64,000 nucleotides of DNA from CAWFXC01 sp963819735 (GTDB lineage Bacteria > Actinomycetota > Acidimicrobiia > IMCC26256 > DASPTH01). The translations under genes and the position numbers were made by a program. The notes under the pieces are model-generated. The model was not told where the DNA came from. It did not search any database and was given only the letters and a program-made list of their open reading frames with translations. The DNA is taken from contig CAWFXC010000001.1 in assembly GCA_963819735.1 (NCBI GenBank), positions 2,046,001 to 2,110,000 on the forward strand, in the 5' to 3' direction. Within the stretch, counting starts at the first letter, position 1; each line of letters starts with the position of its first letter. Shown in pieces: positions 8,820 through 16,951 of this stretch.

Positions 8820-10202
8820 ATGGAACTCGGGTTCGAGACGATCGGGAACGCCACCCTCATCGTCCACGACCGGGAACCCTTGCTGGCAACCGATCCCTGG
8901 GTGCGCGGCTCGGCCTATTTCGGGAGTTGGGGCCTCTCCCACGAGATCCCGCCGGAGCAGGACGCCGCCATCCTGGCGGCGCCCGCGGTGTGGTTCTCCC
9001 ACGGGCACCCCGACCACCTGAACCCGAGCTCCCTCCCACTCTTCCGCGACCGGCGGATCCTCCTGCCCGATCACGTCGGGGGGCGGATCGCGCGGGATCT
9101 CGCCCGCGACGGGTTCCGGGTCGAGGTGCTCCCCGACAACCAGTGGGTGCGGCTCTCCGATCGTGTCCGCGTGCTGTGCATCGCCGACTCCGGCCAGGAC
9201 GCGGTGCTCCTCGTCGACGTCGGCGGGCGGCTCGTCGTGAATCTCAACGACGCGCAGGACCTCGGGTGGGGTGCCGTGGTCAAGCGGATCATCAGCAACT
9301 TTCCGCGGTCGTTCCTGCTGCGGCTCAGCGGCTACGGCGACGCCGACATGATCAACTTCGTCGAAGAGGACGGCACGCGGGTGCCGAGCCTCGCCCAGCT
9401 TCGGCGCGAGAGCGGGTTCGAAGTCGGCGCCGAGAGTGCACGGATGGCCGAGACCTTCGGCGCGACACACTTCGTGCCCTTCAGCTCGTTCCATCGCTAC
9501 CAACGCACCGACAGCGTGTGGGCCAACGCCTTCACCACTTCGGTGAACGACTACACGAAAGGCTTCCGTTCCGACACGGTCGAGGCGCTGCCGCCGTTCG
9601 TGCGCTACGACTGCACCACGGACGCGTGGGACGCGATCCGGCCGGCGCCCGCGCCCGACGTGGCCTTCGAGCCGTCGGAGTTCGGCGACGACTGGAGCGA
9701 CCAGCTGGAAGGCCGCGACGTCGTCGCGATCGCGCGCTACTTCCGTTCGATCGAACGGCTCGCGCGTTCGATCGATTCGGTGACGCTGCGCGTCGGTGGG
9801 GTCGACCACCCGGTTGATCTCGGCGGCCGGCGCACCGGCAGGTCGATCACGTTCGCCGTACCGCGCGCATCGCTGATGCGGGCGATCGAGTGGGAGATCT
9901 TCGACGACCTCCTCATCGGCAACTTCATGCAGGCCACCCTCCACGGCAAGTGGCCGAGCTCAGGTCTCTACCCGGGCTTCACCCCCTACGTGACGAAGTA
10001 CGCGGACAACGGTGGGGCGCGCACGTCGGAGGAATTGCGCGCCTACTTCGCCGAATACCGTCGCCGCCTCGGGCTCACTGCCTGGCTGCGCGGCGTCGTG
10101 GAGCAGCGGGCGAAGGATGAGGTGCGCGCCCGGGTCTCGGCTGATTCCGTCGCGTACCGGGCCGCCAAGCGGATGTACACCCGGGCGAAGCGGGTGGGCT
10201 GA
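8820..10202 (+). CDS. MBL-fold metallohydrolase-like protein
   Basis: About 460 aa from ATG 8820. The metallo-beta-lactamase metal motif is intact near residue 60 (WFSHGHPDHLNPSSLP), followed by VLCIADSGQDAVLLVDVGGR and VNLNDAQDLGWG. These are features shared with UlaG-like and CMP-NeuAc-hydroxylase-like branches of the superfamily. The C-terminal 200 residues (from about YDCTTDAWDAIR) do not match a domain I know. An in-frame extension upstream to 8454 exists, but it runs antisense through the membrane-protein gene and reads as low complexity. The substrate is unknown. The protein lies amid glycan genes, so a modified-sugar substrate is possible. Confidence 0.8.
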   Translation: MELGFETIGNATLIVHDREPLLATDPWVRGSAYFGSWGLSHEIPPEQDAAILAAPAVWFSHGHPDHLNPSSLPLFRDRRILLPDHVGGRIARDLARDGFRVEVLPDNQWVRLSDRVRVLCIADSGQDAVLLVDVGGRLVVNLNDAQDLGWGAVVKRIISNFPRSFLLRLSGYGDADMINFVEEDGTRVPSLAQLRRESGFEVGAESARMAETFGATHFVPFSSFHRYQRTDSVWANAFTTSVNDYTKGFRSDTVEALPPFVRYDCTTDAWDAIRPAPAPDVAFEPSEFGDDWSDQLEGRDVVAIARYFRSIERLARSIDSVTLRVGGVDHPVDLGGRRTGRSITFAVPRASLMRAIEWEIFDDLLIGNFMQATLHGKWPSSGLYPGFTPYVTKYADNGGARTSEELRAYFAEYRRRLGLTAWLRGVVEQRAKDEVRARVSADSVAYRAAKRMYTRAKRVG

Positions 10203-10223
10203 GCCCGCGCCTCGCTCGGGGCG

Positions 10224-11363
10224 CTAACCCTGAGGTTGACCCTGAGCCACCTCGCGGAACAGCGTGGCAAAGCGTGGTGAGGGCAGGGTGAGGCGCGGCT
10301 CGCGGGAGAGACGTTTCGCGCTCGACGTGTCGCTCGGGAGCAACTCGAGCAGCGCGCGGGCGAGCGCATCGACGTCGCCAGGGGCGACGAGGCGTCCCGC
10401 TCCCGCGTCGGCGCGAGCGACGATCTCGGGGGGGCCACCGTGGTCGCTCGCCACCACCGGCACCCCACTGGCCAGCGCCTCGACGAGCACCAGGCCGTAC
10501 GACTCGGGCTCGATCGAGGGCAGGGCGAGCACGTCGAGGTCGGCCACCACTTCCGGGATGTCGTCGCGCGGGTCGAGCAGCGACACGCCGGCGCTCTGGC
10601 CGACCCGACTGCGGAGCGAATCGGCGTACTCGGCCTGACCGGCGACGGGTGCCCCGACCACGACGAGCTCGGCGTGGGGGCGGACGCGACGCACCTGCTC
10701 CATCGCGTCGAGCAACGAGTCGAGACCCTTGAGCGGGTCGAGGCGGGCGACGGCGCCGACGAGCAGTACCTCGTCGCCGAGGTCGACACGGGAGCGGAAC
10801 CGCCCTGCGTTCGCTGGTCGGAACTCGGCGGGGTCGAGGTAGTCGTCGAGGACGATCACGTTGGCCGGGTCGAGTTGCGCGGCAACCGCGTAGGAGACGG
10901 CGATCACACGTGTGGCGAAGTGGCGGCACAGCGCGCGCTCGAGTCGGAGCGCGGCACCTGACTGGACGACGACTTCGCGCGCGTGCCACACGTGCGGGCG
11001 CCGGACGAGACGGGCGACGGCCCAGCCGTAGAGAGAGTGGAGCGAGTTCGAGTGCACGACGTCGACGTCGAGCTTCCGTGCGATTCGTGCGAGTCGTGCG
11101 ACCGTGAGCGGCCAAGCCGCCACGTACCCGGCCCACGCCGTGGTGCCGTGGCTGGTCGACAGGCGCCGCATCGGGAGCTCGTGCACCGTGGCCCCGGCGG
11201 CCGCGAACTCGGGCGCGAGCGGCGACGGGCCGGGCAGGGCGATGTGGAAGTCGAACTCGTCGCGTGGGAGGCTCCGCACGAGCCGGAGCAGCGCCTGGTC
11301 CGACCCACCGCGCTCGGCAACCGGCTGCACGGAGAGGATCCTGAGCGTGCGGGTTGCCGTCAA
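10224..11363 (-). CDS. GT4-family glycosyltransferase
   Basis: About 379 aa from TTG 11363; an ATG at 11399 would extend it by 12 residues. The N-terminal Rossmann half shows LRILSVQPVAERGGSDQALL, VDVVHSNSLHSLYGW and RPHVWHAREVVVQSG. The C-terminal half has VGAVARLDPLKGLDSLLDAM, ELVVVGAPVAG, DIPEVVADLDVLALPSIEPE and the nucleotide-sugar binding E-x7-E motif (EPESYGLVLVEALASG), ending RLVAPGDVDALARALLEL. This is a retaining GT-B enzyme. Its 5' end overlaps the divergent GT4 gene (GTG 11347), an unusual head-to-head overlap that forces at least one transcript to be leaderless or to start inside the other gene. Donor and acceptor are unknown. Confidence 0.9.
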   Translation of the reverse strand: MTATRTLRILSVQPVAERGGSDQALLRLVRSLPRDEFDFHIALPGPSPLAPEFAAAGATVHELPMRRLSTSHGTTAWAGYVAAWPLTVARLARIARKLDVDVVHSNSLHSLYGWAVARLVRRPHVWHAREVVVQSGAALRLERALCRHFATRVIAVSYAVAAQLDPANVIVLDDYLDPAEFRPANAGRFRSRVDLGDEVLLVGAVARLDPLKGLDSLLDAMEQVRRVRPHAELVVVGAPVAGQAEYADSLRSRVGQSAGVSLLDPRDDIPEVVADLDVLALPSIEPESYGLVLVEALASGVPVVASDHGGPPEIVARADAGAGRLVAPGDVDALARALLELLPSDTSSAKRLSREPRLTLPSPRFATLFREVAQGQPQG

Positions 11364-12498
11364 CGTCGAACAGCTGCTCCACGAGGCGCCGGGCGGCATC
11401 GGTCGCTACACGGCGGAGTTGGTGAGGCTACTCCCGGCGCGCGGTGTCGCCGTGACCCCGTTCACCGCTCGTCATTCGCGCGCCGAGATCGACGCTGCAC
11501 TCCGCGCCTACGACCTGAGCGCGCGTGACCTGAGCGCGCCGGGTCTCGACCCGGTGGTCCTGCCGCTTCCCGCAGCCCTGCTGTACGACGCGTGGCACGT
11601 GCTCGGCGTGGCCGGTCCGGTTCGGCGGGTCGCGCCGGTGGACCTCGTGCACGCACCGTCGCCTGCAGTGCCGCCGACCGGTTCGGTGCCGTTGGTCGTC
11701 ACCGTGCACGACGCGGCGCCGATCGTGATGCCCGACGCGTTCACCCGACGCGGTGTGTGGTTCCATCGTCGAGGATTTGCGATGGCGGCCAAGCGTGCAC
11801 GACTGGTGATCGCGGTCTCGGAGTTCAGCGCCGACGAGATCGCCACGCACACGCCGATCACCCGCGAGCAGATCCGCGTCGTGCCGAACGGCGTGGACCT
11901 GGAGGTCGCGACGCCGACGGCGGTCGACGACGTGCGCGCGCACTTCGGGATCGACGATCGGCCCTATGTGTTCTGGGCCGGCACGTTCCAACCGCGCAAG
12001 AACGTGCGCGTGCTGCTCGACGCGTTCACCCGTCTCGATCCGGAAGCGGTGCCGCACCGGCTCGTGCTCGCGGGACCGCGCGGATGGAAACCCGATGACG
12101 CCGACGGCGAGGTCGCGCGTTCGCTCGGCGATCGCGTGCGGCTGCTCGGGCCGGTCGACCGCGCGCGCGTGTTCCCGCTGTTCGCGGGGGCCGACCTGTT
12201 CGCGTTCCCGAGCCGGCACGAGGGTTTCGGAATTCCGGTGCTCGAGGCGATGGCGCAGGGCACGGCAGTCGCGTGCAGCGACATCCCGGCGTTGCGGGAG
12301 GTCGCTGGCGATGCCGCAGAGTTCGTGGCGTCCGACGATCTCGACGCGTGGGTAGAAGCGCTGCGCTCGTTGCTCACGGATCCCGCGGCGCGGGCGCAAC
12401 TCGTCGTGCGGGGGCGCGAGCGCGTGAAGGGCTACTCGTGGGCCCGTTGCACCGACGCCACCGTGGCGGTCTACGAGGAGGCTCTGGGGTCGCGGTGA
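11347..12498 (+). CDS. GT4-family glycosyltransferase (mannosyltransferase-like)
   Basis: 383 aa from GTG 11347, chosen because the family N-terminus VRVAVNVEQLLHEAPGGIGRY begins there. Seen: VDLVHAPSPAVPPTG, LVVTVHDAAPIVMPDAFTRR, ARLVIAVSEFSADEIATH, IRVVPNGVDLE, then YVFWAGTFQPRKNVRVLLDA, LVLAGPRGWKPDD and the catalytic-half E-x7-E block SRHEGFGIPVLEAMAQGTAV. It ends AEFVASDDLDAWVEALRSLL. This is typical of GT4 enzymes that build surface polysaccharide from GDP- or UDP-sugars. It is convergent with map, only 4 bp away. Confidence 0.92.
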   Translation: MRVAVNVEQLLHEAPGGIGRYTAELVRLLPARGVAVTPFTARHSRAEIDAALRAYDLSARDLSAPGLDPVVLPLPAALLYDAWHVLGVAGPVRRVAPVDLVHAPSPAVPPTGSVPLVVTVHDAAPIVMPDAFTRRGVWFHRRGFAMAAKRARLVIAVSEFSADEIATHTPITREQIRVVPNGVDLEVATPTAVDDVRAHFGIDDRPYVFWAGTFQPRKNVRVLLDAFTRLDPEAVPHRLVLAGPRGWKPDDADGEVARSLGDRVRLLGPVDRARVFPLFAGADLFAFPSRHEGFGIPVLEAMAQGTAVACSDIPALREVAGDAAEFVASDDLDAWVEALRSLLTDPAARAQLVVRGRERVKGYSWARCTDATVAVYEEALGSR

Positions 12499-12502
12499 CG
12501 GC

Positions 12503-13423
12503 TCAGCGGGTGAGGACGTCGACCCCGGAGTCGGTCACCAGCATCGTGTGCTCGAACTGCGCGGTGCGGGAACCGTCGGAGGTGGCAGCCGTCCAGCCGT
12601 CGGGCCAGATGACGGGCTGCGTGCTGCCCATCGTGATCATCGGCTCGACGGTGAAGGTCATGCCCGGCTCGAGGCGGGTGGTGGCGGCCGACTCGCTGTA
12701 GTGCGGCACCTGGGGTGCGCCGTGGAACACCTCGCCGATCCCGTGGCCGACGAAGGCGCGCACGACGAAGAATCCGTTCTCGCGGGCGTGCGCTTCGATG
12801 GCGCGACCGACGTCGGACACCGGCGCGCCCGGCCGCACGGCGGCGATCCCGAGATCGAGGCACTCCGCCGTGACGCGGAGCAGTCGCTTGGACTCCGGAT
12901 CGACGCGTCCGACGGCGAACGTCGCGTTCGTGTCGCCGTGCACGCCGTCGACATAGACCGTGACGTCGACGTTGACGATGTCGCCGTCGGCCAGCGGGCG
13001 GTCGTCGGGGATCCCGTGGCAGATCACTTCGTTGACCGACGTGCAGATCGACTTCGGGAACCCGCGGTACCGGAGCGGACTCGGGTAGACGCCCCGCGCG
13101 AGGTGGGCTTCGTGCGCGATGCGGTCGAGCTCGTCGGTGGTGATACCGACGGTGACCGCGGCGCCGACATCGGCCAGCACGTCGCGTGCGATGTGCCCGG
13201 CGACGCGCATCCGCTCGATGACGTCGGCCGACTTCACCATCGGCTCGGTGGCGCGCACCGGGGTGCCGGTGGGGACGTAGTCGGGGCGCCCGATCTCCGG
13301 CGGCACCGGTCGCTCGGGCCCGACGACACCGGGTCGCAACAACTCGGCGCGGTGACACCGCTTGTACTTCTTGCCGCTGCCGCACCAGCAGTTGTCGTTC
13401 GCGCGCAGCATCGTCGTGCTCAC
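12503..13423 (-). CDS. map: Methionine aminopeptidase type I with N-terminal SEC-C zinc knuckle
   Basis: 306 aa from a GTG start. It removes N-terminal Met from nascent proteins in the cytosol. Residues about 10-25 form a SEC-C motif (NCWCGSGKKYKRCH), a zinc knuckle also seen in other actinobacterial type I MetAPs and thought to place the enzyme at the ribosome. The pita-bread catalytic domain follows: SICTSVNEVICHGIPDDR, the first metal Asp in DGDIVNVDVTVY, the second in GVHGDTNATF, His in FVGHGIGEVFH, Glu in FTVEPMI and the last Glu in AQFEHTML. All five metal ligands are present. It sits alone between a convergent GT4 and a same-strand MBL hydrolase 90 bp upstream. Confidence 0.96.
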   Translation of the reverse strand: MSTTMLRANDNCWCGSGKKYKRCHRAELLRPGVVGPERPVPPEIGRPDYVPTGTPVRATEPMVKSADVIERMRVAGHIARDVLADVGAAVTVGITTDELDRIAHEAHLARGVYPSPLRYRGFPKSICTSVNEVICHGIPDDRPLADGDIVNVDVTVYVDGVHGDTNATFAVGRVDPESKRLLRVTAECLDLGIAAVRPGAPVSDVGRAIEAHARENGFFVVRAFVGHGIGEVFHGAPQVPHYSESAATTRLEPGMTFTVEPMITMGSTQPVIWPDGWTAATSDGSRTAQFEHTMLVTDSGVDVLTR

Positions 13424-13480
13424 CAGCTGCGGCCGACCCGTTCCTGAGCGCCTCGCGTCCGCACGGAGACGGCCTGGTTC

Positions 13481-13530
13481 CCAGCCACGGTCGAACTACC
13501 AGCCACGGTCGAACTACCAGCCACGGTCGA
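13481..13530. repeat. 18-bp tandem repeat at the 3' end of the MBL hydrolase
   Basis: Two full copies of ccagccacggtcgaacta (13481-13498 and 13499-13516) plus a third partial copy from 13517. On the minus strand the unit reads as the last coding residues (VDRGW) and the TAG stop of the upstream hydrolase, so the gene end itself has been duplicated downstream. Confidence 0.9.
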
Positions 13531-14125
13531 CCCATTCCTGGAGGTGCGGCCGCTCCGCTCCGATCGTGGTGTCGAGGCCGTGGCCCGGGAGCACGATGAG
13601 GTCGGCCGGGAGCGTGAAGAGGCGCCGGTCGATCGACTCGATGATCTGGGCGAAGTTCCCGCCCGGCTGTGTGGTGTTGCCGGCGCCGCCCGGGAACAGC
13701 GTGTCGCCACTGAACAGGAGGGGATGGCCCTCGAGCAGGAAGGAGGTGGATCCCGGCGTGTGGCCCGGGTTGTGGATCGTGCGCAGGCGGAGATCACCGA
13801 CGTTGATGACCTCGTCGTCGGGGAGCACGAAGTCGTAGGCGGGGAGCATCGACGCGTCGTCGGGCGCGATCCCGACATCGATGCCCGCATTGCGAACGGC
13901 TTCGACCGCACCGATGTGGTCCCAGTGCCCGTGCGTCGTCAGCACCCGGCGCACCCCGGTGGCCTTGCTCACCTCGAGGAGGAGTTCGTGCTCGTTGGCC
14001 GCGTCGACGATGACCGCGTCGCCCGTGCCCTTGCACCGCACGACGAACACGTTGTTCTCGACCGGTCCGACGATGATCTTCTCGATGCGGACGGTCGGGG
14101 TCTCGTAGTGCGCGGGCCGCGGCAT
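13514..14125 (-). CDS. MBL-fold hydrolase, glyoxalase II-like
   Basis: 203 aa. It has the full metallo-beta-lactamase metal set: LTTHGHWDHIGAVEAV near residue 65 (HxHxDH), His in NPGHTPGSTSF, Asp in LFSGDTLFPGGAGNT and His in LPGHGLDTTIG. The length matches the short bacterial GloB-like group that hydrolyses S-lactoylglutathione or other thioesters. Because actinobacteria lack glutathione, mycothiol or another thiol ester is more likely here; that is inference. Its stop codon lies inside an 18-bp tandem repeat (13481-13530). It is divergent from the acyl-CoA dehydrogenase at 14268. Confidence 0.9.
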   Translation of the reverse strand: MPRPAHYETPTVRIEKIIVGPVENNVFVVRCKGTGDAVIVDAANEHELLLEVSKATGVRRVLTTHGHWDHIGAVEAVRNAGIDVGIAPDDASMLPAYDFVLPDDEVINVGDLRLRTIHNPGHTPGSTSFLLEGHPLLFSGDTLFPGGAGNTTQPGGNFAQIIESIDRRLFTLPADLIVLPGHGLDTTIGAERPHLQEWVDRGW

Positions 14126-14267
14126 GGTTCAAGGTTACCCGGCCGTCTGTCGTCGGAGCCCGTTGTCCAACGCCGGTCTGGCCGGGCCCACGGGCCGTCC
14201 GGTAGCGTTCCCGCCGCCAGGTCGGAACCGATTCCGACCATCGTTCAACGTCCTACGGGGGCCCATC

Positions 14268-15398
14268 GTGAACTTCGCGTTCTCCGACGAGCAGGAGCAG
14301 CTCCGCGACGCCGTGCGTCGCTTCCTCGAGGCGAAGTCGCCGTCGACGGAGGTGCGGAGGCTGATGGAGACCACCGAGGGGTACGACCCCGCGGTGTGGA
14401 ACCAAATGGCCAACGAGCTCGGCTTGCAGAGCCTGCACATCCCGGAGGAGTACGGCGGCCAGGGGTTCACGTTCGTGGAGTTGGGGATCGTGTTGGAGGA
14501 GATGGGTCGCGTGTTGCTCGCGGCGCCGTACTTCTCGACCGTGGTGCTCGCCGCCGACGCGATCATGAACGCGGGTACGGCAGAACAACAGGCCGAGTTG
14601 CTGCCGGGGATCGCGTCGGGGGAGACGATCGCCGCGCTCGCGTTCACCGAACCGAACGGCAAGTGGGATGCGTCGGGGATCACGATGGAAGCCACGCCGG
14701 CGGGTGATGGTTACACGCTCGACGGCACCAAGATGTTCGTGATCGACGGTCACACCGCGAACCTGATCGTGGTGGCGGCGCGCCTCGCGGGCACCACCGG
14801 CGAAGACGGGATCTCGTTGTTCAGCGTCGCGGCCGACGCCGCCGGGCTCACGCGCACGCCGCTGGCCACGATGGACCAGACCCGCAAGCAGGCCAAGCTC
14901 GAGTTCGCCGGCGTGGTTGCGCAGCCGCTCGGCGAGCCCGGTGCGGGATGGCCGGCATTGTCGAAGACGCTCGATCAGGCGGCGGCCGGGCTGGCGAACG
15001 AGATGGTCGGCGGGGCGCAGAAGGTGCTCGACATGTCGGTCGAGTACGCCAAGGTGCGAGTGCAGTTCGGGCGGCCGATCGGGTCGTTCCAGGCGATCAA
15101 GCACAAGTGCGCCGACATGCTCCTCGAGGTGGAGTCGGGCAAGTCGGCCGCCTACTACGCCGCCTGGGCTGCCGCGGAAGACAGCGACGAACTGCCGGTG
15201 GCCGCCAGCCTGGCCAAGGCCTACTGCTCCGACGCCTACTTCCACGCCGCGGCCGAGAACATCCAGATCCACGGCGGGATCGGGTTCACCTGGGAGCACG
15301 ACGCCCACCTCTACTTCAAGCGGGCGAAGAGCTCCGAGATCCTCCTCGGCGACGCCACCTACCACCGCGAACTCCTCGCCCAGCGCATCGGCATCTGA
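14268..15398 (+). CDS. Acyl-CoA dehydrogenase (FadE-like)
   Basis: 376 aa from GTG 14268, where the family N-terminus NFAFSDEQEQLRDAVRRFLE begins; a GGGG run about 9 bp upstream may act as SD. An FAD flavoprotein that introduces an alpha-beta double bond into an acyl-CoA. Seen: LHIPEEYGGQGFTFVELGIV, IAALAFTEPNGKWD, the beta-sheet domain, then VEYAKVRVQFGRPIGSFQAI and IQIHGGIGFTWEHDAHLYFK at the C-terminus. The length and the WEHDAHLYFKR ending resemble actinobacterial FadE proteins of lipid or steroid breakdown that often act as heteromers. No partner subunit lies next to it. The next operon starts 79 bp downstream. Confidence 0.92.
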   Translation: MNFAFSDEQEQLRDAVRRFLEAKSPSTEVRRLMETTEGYDPAVWNQMANELGLQSLHIPEEYGGQGFTFVELGIVLEEMGRVLLAAPYFSTVVLAADAIMNAGTAEQQAELLPGIASGETIAALAFTEPNGKWDASGITMEATPAGDGYTLDGTKMFVIDGHTANLIVVAARLAGTTGEDGISLFSVAADAAGLTRTPLATMDQTRKQAKLEFAGVVAQPLGEPGAGWPALSKTLDQAAAGLANEMVGGAQKVLDMSVEYAKVRVQFGRPIGSFQAIKHKCADMLLEVESGKSAAYYAAWAAAEDSDELPVAASLAKAYCSDAYFHAAAENIQIHGGIGFTWEHDAHLYFKRAKSSEILLGDATYHRELLAQRIGI

Positions 15399-15476
15399 CG
15401 GGTAGCCGGCCGTCGCCGGCGGTTGGCCGTGGTCCCCGACGGTTGTCGGAGAGGGACCACTGGGTAACGTCGTCGC

Positions 15477-16262
15477 ATGGCCGTCCTGATCACGCTCTTC
15501 GCGGTCGTCCTCGCGCTCCTCGCGTTGCTCGTGGCCGGGCTGCTGCGCAGCCACGCCGAGATCCTGCGGGGCCTCCACCAACTCGGGGTCGACATGGATC
15601 CCGCCCGGGCCGAGACCGGTGTGTCGACCGCCGTGGGGGCACCGACGATTCGTTCCTCGGAGGTGCCGAAGCGGCCCACGCGGGCCGGTGCCGACATCGT
15701 GGGCACCACTCCCGAGCACGATGCGGTGAGCATCGCGGTCACCGGGGCCAAGCACCTGACGCTGCTCGCGTTCCTGTCGAGCGGGTGCGGGTCCTGCCTG
15801 AACTTCTGGGACATCTTCCGCGACGGCGGCCCGGTCGAGGTTCCCGGCGACGCCCGCCTCGTGTGCGTCACCAAGGATCCGAGTGCCGAGAGCGTGGCCA
15901 GCGTCCGTCGCCTCGCGCCGGCCGACATCCCGGTCGTGATGTCGAGCGCGGCGTGGGACGCCTACGACGTTCCCGTCGCACCCTTCTTCGTGCTCGTCGA
16001 CGGCGCGACCGGACAAGTGGTCGGTGAGGGCGCGGCCAACGAATGGACGCAGGTGACGTCGTTGCTGCACAACTCGCTCGACGACGCCGGGCTGCTGGAT
16101 CGGAAGGGTCGCTTGAAGACGGGCGCCAAGGTCAAGGTGCGCAGCGACGCCGTCCGTGAAGCGCGCGCCGATCGCGATCTGCTCGCCGCCGGGATCCTCC
16201 CGGGCGACGCCAGCCTGTACACGCTCCCCGAATCCCCGCCCGAGGGGGGTGGCGAAGGTTGA
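15477..16262 (+). CDS. Membrane-anchored thioredoxin-fold protein, MauD-like
   Basis: 261 aa. An N-terminal TM (residues about 2-24, VLITLFAVVLALLALLVAGLL) is followed by a periplasm-side thioredoxin fold. The redox pair is CGSC in LAFLSSGCGSCLNFWDIFRD (about 100-120) and the cis-Pro region is VPVAPFFVLVDGATGQVVG. This matches MauD, the membrane thioredoxin needed to build the disulfide-rich small subunit of methylamine dehydrogenase. Five further genes follow with overlapping starts, ending in a MauE-like and a MauA-like gene, so a role in oxidising the Cys-rich lipoprotein at 18158 is well supported by context. The C-terminal 60 residues are extra. Confidence 0.82.
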   Translation: MAVLITLFAVVLALLALLVAGLLRSHAEILRGLHQLGVDMDPARAETGVSTAVGAPTIRSSEVPKRPTRAGADIVGTTPEHDAVSIAVTGAKHLTLLAFLSSGCGSCLNFWDIFRDGGPVEVPGDARLVCVTKDPSAESVASVRRLAPADIPVVMSSAAWDAYDVPVAPFFVLVDGATGQVVGEGAANEWTQVTSLLHNSLDDAGLLDRKGRLKTGAKVKVRSDAVREARADRDLLAAGILPGDASLYTLPESPPEGGGEG

Positions 16263-16336
16263 GCACCGTTGCGGTCGTGGCGATCGGCATGATCGTCGCG
16301 GCGGTTGCGGCCATCCGTTCGAGTTGGTCTCCTTGA
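16259..16336 (+). CDS. 25-residue single-TM peptide coupled to the MauD-like gene
   Basis: A TTG start overlaps the preceding TGA stop (TTGA), and 25 codons follow: an STVAVVAIGMIVAAVAAIR helix then SSWSP and stop. It is almost wholly hydrophobic, long enough for one TM helix, and fits the overlap style of the whole operon. Its stop overlaps a GAGGTGA sequence that can serve as SD for the next gene at 16346. Supported only by position and composition, and it could be chance. Confidence 0.42.
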   Translation: MSTVAVVAIGMIVAAVAAIRSSWSP

Positions 16337-16345
16337 GGTGAGTCG

Positions 16346-16951
16346 ATGCTCGCAAGCATCAATCCGCTCGGTGAGCGGAGCAGAAATCGACGGTGGGGTG
16401 CGACGTTCGCCTGGTACTTCGCGGGCTCGCTCCTCGGCGGCGCATTGATGGGCGCCGTGTTCGGGGTGCTCGGCGCGGCGTTCGCCGCCGCCGCCGACGT
16501 CGGTGCGACCGCGACCGCGGTCCTGGTGATCGTGGCCGGCGCGACTGCGGTCGCGTTCGAGACCCATTCATTCGGACTGGCGCTCCCCACCATCCACCGG
16601 CAGGTCAACGAGGACTGGCTGTCGCGCTACCGGGCCTGGGTTTACGGCGGTGGGTTCGGATTCCAGCTCGGTCTCGGGCTCGTGACCATCGTGACGTCGG
16701 CGACCGTGTACCTCACCTGGGCGCTGGCGTTCATCGCCGGGTCGGTCCCGGCCGGGCTCCTCATCGGTCTCACGTTCGGGATCGTGCGGGCGTTGCCGAT
16801 GCTGCTCGTGGCCAAGGTCGTCACGCCCGGCGGCCTGCGCGAGCGACTGCGCGCGTTCAACGCCAGCGCGCCGACGGCGAAACGCATTGCGCTGGTCACC
16901 GTGTTCGCGGTGCCGCTCGTCGGCGTGCTCGTGGTGGGAGCGGCGGCGTGA
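16346..16951 (+). CDS. Polytopic membrane protein of the MauA-like operon
   Basis: 201 aa with about five TM helices: WYFAGSLLGGALMGAVFGVLGAAF, ATAVLVIVAGATAVAFET, FGFQLGLGLVTIVTSATVYLTWALAFIAGS, GLLIGLTFGIVRALPMLL and IALVTVFAVPLVGVLVVGAAA. An SD-like GAGGTGA lies just upstream of ATG 16346, and the 3' end overlaps the next gene (GTGA). Position in the operon corresponds loosely to mauF, whose product is a CcdA-like membrane protein. This protein contains no cysteine at all, so it cannot be a thiol-electron conduit of that type. Function unknown; a transport or assembly role for the lipoprotein is inference. Confidence 0.75.
   Translation: MLASINPLGERSRNRRWGATFAWYFAGSLLGGALMGAVFGVLGAAFAAAADVGATATAVLVIVAGATAVAFETHSFGLALPTIHRQVNEDWLSRYRAWVYGGGFGFQLGLGLVTIVTSATVYLTWALAFIAGSVPAGLLIGLTFGIVRALPMLLVAKVVTPGGLRERLRAFNASAPTAKRIALVTVFAVPLVGVLVVGAAA

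Noticed and set aside
8672..8860. Extension of the Thr/Pro-rich membrane protein to 8860
   Set aside because: It would overlap the divergent MBL gene start and reads as non-protein-like sequence.
14253..16355. A 700-codon minus-strand frame opposite the acyl-CoA dehydrogenase and MauD-like gene
   Set aside because: No domain features; the plus-strand genes have full catalytic motifs.
16346..16951. CcdA/MauF-type thiol transporter
   Set aside because: The operon position fits, but the protein contains no cysteine at all.
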